In this document: piece after piece, positions 5,731 through 6,612 of the stretch
Numbering within the stretch: position 1 is the stretch's first letter
Layout of the letters: every line of letters begins with the position of its first letter
Assembly (NCBI GenBank): GCA_036310525.1
Contig: JAXJRQ010000154.1
Coordinates: 1-6,612, forward strand
Origin: UBA4716 sp036310525
GTDB taxonomy: Bacteria; Bacillota; Clostridia; UBA1381
DNA length: 6,612 nt
Reading direction: 5' to 3'
Translations under genes and position numbers: made by a program
Notes under the pieces: model-generated
Told to the model about the DNA's origin: nothing
The model's database searches: none
The model's input: the letters and a program-made list of their open reading frames with translations, nothing else

Positions 5731-6612
5731 ATCACTATACAAAATGAAGGGCTTTATAATGCTTACCTTTTCAGTCTTAGGAAACCGCATATCCACGCGT
5801 ATTTTCACGCATTTTTCTTCGCTTTCTTTCAGTACCGTTATTTCTTTTAACATACTTTGAGCAACCTCTAAAGCTGTCTTTTTACTTTTGCCTGCTAAAG
5901 ATAATTCTTTGCGGACTTCCTCTAAAATAGAAGTGTGATCGTTTGCTTCGGATTGCTCTTTTTTTAGTGCTTCAATTTTGGCACTCAGTTTCTTTTTATC
6001 TTTGTCGAGCTTGTCTTTTGATTCCAGATATTCATCCTTGGAAATATCATCATCGGTATAGAGCTCGAGAACCTTGTCCTTTTTTGCATCAATTTTTGCT
6101 ATGTCGGCAGAAAGCTTTTTGATTTCTCCTGAATAATCAACTCTTGAAGGAGTGGTCTTTGCATATAAAGAAATAAGCTCGTCTATATCCGACTGATATT
6201 TTTCGTTGTTTTCAAGAATATCCGCGCCGATTTTAGTGAGAATAGCATCTAAATCTCTTGTGTAAAGATGAGGTGACGGGCATGCTTTTCTGCCTTTTGC
6301 AAGGTATACCTTGCAGCACCAACCCTCCTGCGGAACCTTTCTGTCTTTCCACATTTTGCGATAATAATATGTACCGTGTTCCTCGCATTTGATTTTACCG
6401 CTGTATGGGAAGCGACTTTGTGTGCCGGAACTCTTTTTCTTATATTTTTCTTCTCTTTCTTTGAGAATGGCATTTACCCGGTCCCAAAGCTCTTCGCTGA
6501 CAATGGCAGGAATATCTTCATCCTTGTATAAAAGTTGTTCGCTTTCGGGAAGCTTTATGCTTTTCTTATCACGGTAGTTGTTGCTTTCGGTGAGTCTGCC
6601 GTGATAATATCC
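5476..6612 (-). CDS. Large serine recombinase fused in frame to the SpoIVA C-terminus (5' partial)
   Basis: The frame is open to the right edge, so 378 residues of a longer protein are visible and the catalytic resolvase domain lies outside. Visible residues 1-60 are the end of the Recombinase domain (YYHGRL near the start, IPAIVSEELWDRVNAIL at 34-50). A zinc ribbon follows: Cys76 and His79 in CEEHG, then Cys99/Cys100 and Cys111; a His replaces the usual second Cys. A Lys/Glu-rich coiled coil spans about 131-223, as in large serine integrases. Residues 246-290 (ALEVAQSMLKEITVL, then KIRVDMRFPKT) match the usual beta-rich end of these enzymes. From Thr295 to the end the protein is SpoIVA (PIVGTEKQSEEL, KIWESNIFGKSL, INEGSGGLICII). 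No stop or frameshift separates the parts. The enzyme would catalyse site-specific integration or excision of the element it lies on. The first Met visible in frame (6352-6354) is internal to the zinc ribbon and is not the start. Confidence 0.9.
   Translation of the reverse strand, partial: GYYHGRLTESNNYRDKKSIKLPESEQLLYKDEDIPAIVSEELWDRVNAILKEREEKYKKKSSGTQSRFPYSGKIKCEEHGTYYYRKMWKDRKVPQEGWCCKVYLAKGRKACPSPHLYTRDLDAILTKIGADILENNEKYQSDIDELISLYAKTTPSRVDYSGEIKKLSADIAKIDAKKDKVLELYTDDDISKDEYLESKDKLDKDKKKLSAKIEALKKEQSEANDHTSILEEVRKELSLAGKSKKTALEVAQSMLKEITVLKESEEKCVKIRVDMRFPKTEKVSIIKPFILYSDTEVSPIVGTEKQSEELVKYLLSEFETDPSKIWESNIFGKSLYELVNEGLHNKLSRMPDESRNKLRETLQRIINEGSGGLICIIL
5728..5741. other. Candidate recombination junction (att core) in spoIVA
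   Basis: Protein similarity switches from recombinase to SpoIVA at about 5731. A short dyad, TGTAT at 5728-5732 and ATACA at 5737-5741 with a 4-bp centre, lies exactly there. TTCTGTA is also repeated directly at 5701-5707 and 5725-5731. Large serine recombinases act on sites of about 40-50 bp with imperfect dyad symmetry and a 2-bp core, so this is a plausible position. The short dyad could occur by chance in AT-rich DNA, and the exact core needs the other junction. Confidence 0.4.
5731..6612. mobile_element. Edge of an element integrated in spoIVA (continues past the right end)
   Basis: The DNA right of the SpoIVA junction encodes only the large serine recombinase in the visible part, oriented like spoIVA and abutting the junction. 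An integrase at the very end of the element, next to its attachment site, is typical of prophages, integrative conjugative elements and skin-type intervening elements. Size and cargo cannot be seen. The left boundary is known only to within about 20 bp. Confidence 0.72.

Noticed and set aside
6352..6354. ATG as the recombinase start
   Set aside because: The frame stays open upstream to the window edge, and those 86 residues include the first zinc ligands and the end of the recombinase domain.
1..6612. CRISPR array, tRNA, rRNA or riboswitch
   Set aside because: No regularly spaced direct repeats, cloverleaf or conserved RNA motif was seen; the gene-free stretches are all shorter than about 220 bp and are explained by repeats, promoters and terminators.

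Overview
The window looks like chromosomal DNA of a spore-forming, low-GC clostridial Firmicute (Oscillospiraceae/Ruminococcaceae-like; this placement is an inference). The supporting signs are strong AGGAGG-type ribosome binding sites, sigma-A promoters close to consensus, an AbrB of the clostridial type with a cysteine-pair tail, a lactocepin-like secreted S8 protease, and the unmistakable C-terminus of the sporulation protein SpoIVA.

Layout from left to right. Positions 1-182 hold palindromic, MITE-like intergenic repeats with no credible gene. Next is ychF on the minus strand (219-1313), with a terminator on its left and its own promoter on its right. A 173-bp AT-rich spacer carries divergent promoters for ychF and for a large secreted subtilisin-family protease (1487-4345, plus). 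A consensus TTGACA-N17-TATAAT promoter then drives a small AbrB-family regulator (4478-4720, plus, TTG start). A 16-bp perfect stem acts as a bidirectional terminator between abrB and the convergent minus-strand genes. These are a DUF3298/RsiV-C-like lipoprotein (4773-5459) and, 16 bp upstream of it, a long frame that runs off the right edge (5476-6612).

That last frame is the main result. Its upstream part is a large serine recombinase: the end of the recombinase domain, a zinc ribbon, a long coiled coil and a C-terminal beta segment. Without any stop codon it passes in frame into the last ~84 residues of SpoIVA, with SpoIVA's natural end. The recombinase open reading frame therefore ends inside spoIVA. 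The simplest reading is that a mobile element has integrated into spoIVA, leaving the gene's 3' end here and placing its 5' part beyond the right edge. This is the same arrangement as the skin element in sigK, where a large serine recombinase encoded by the element excises it in the mother cell to rebuild a sporulation gene. Whether this element excises on schedule, or instead carries a replacement 3' end for spoIVA, cannot be decided from this window.

The S8 protease, AbrB and YchF are independent transcription units. The lipoprotein gene appears to sit in the transcription unit downstream of spoIVA, so its expression may depend on the state of the element.
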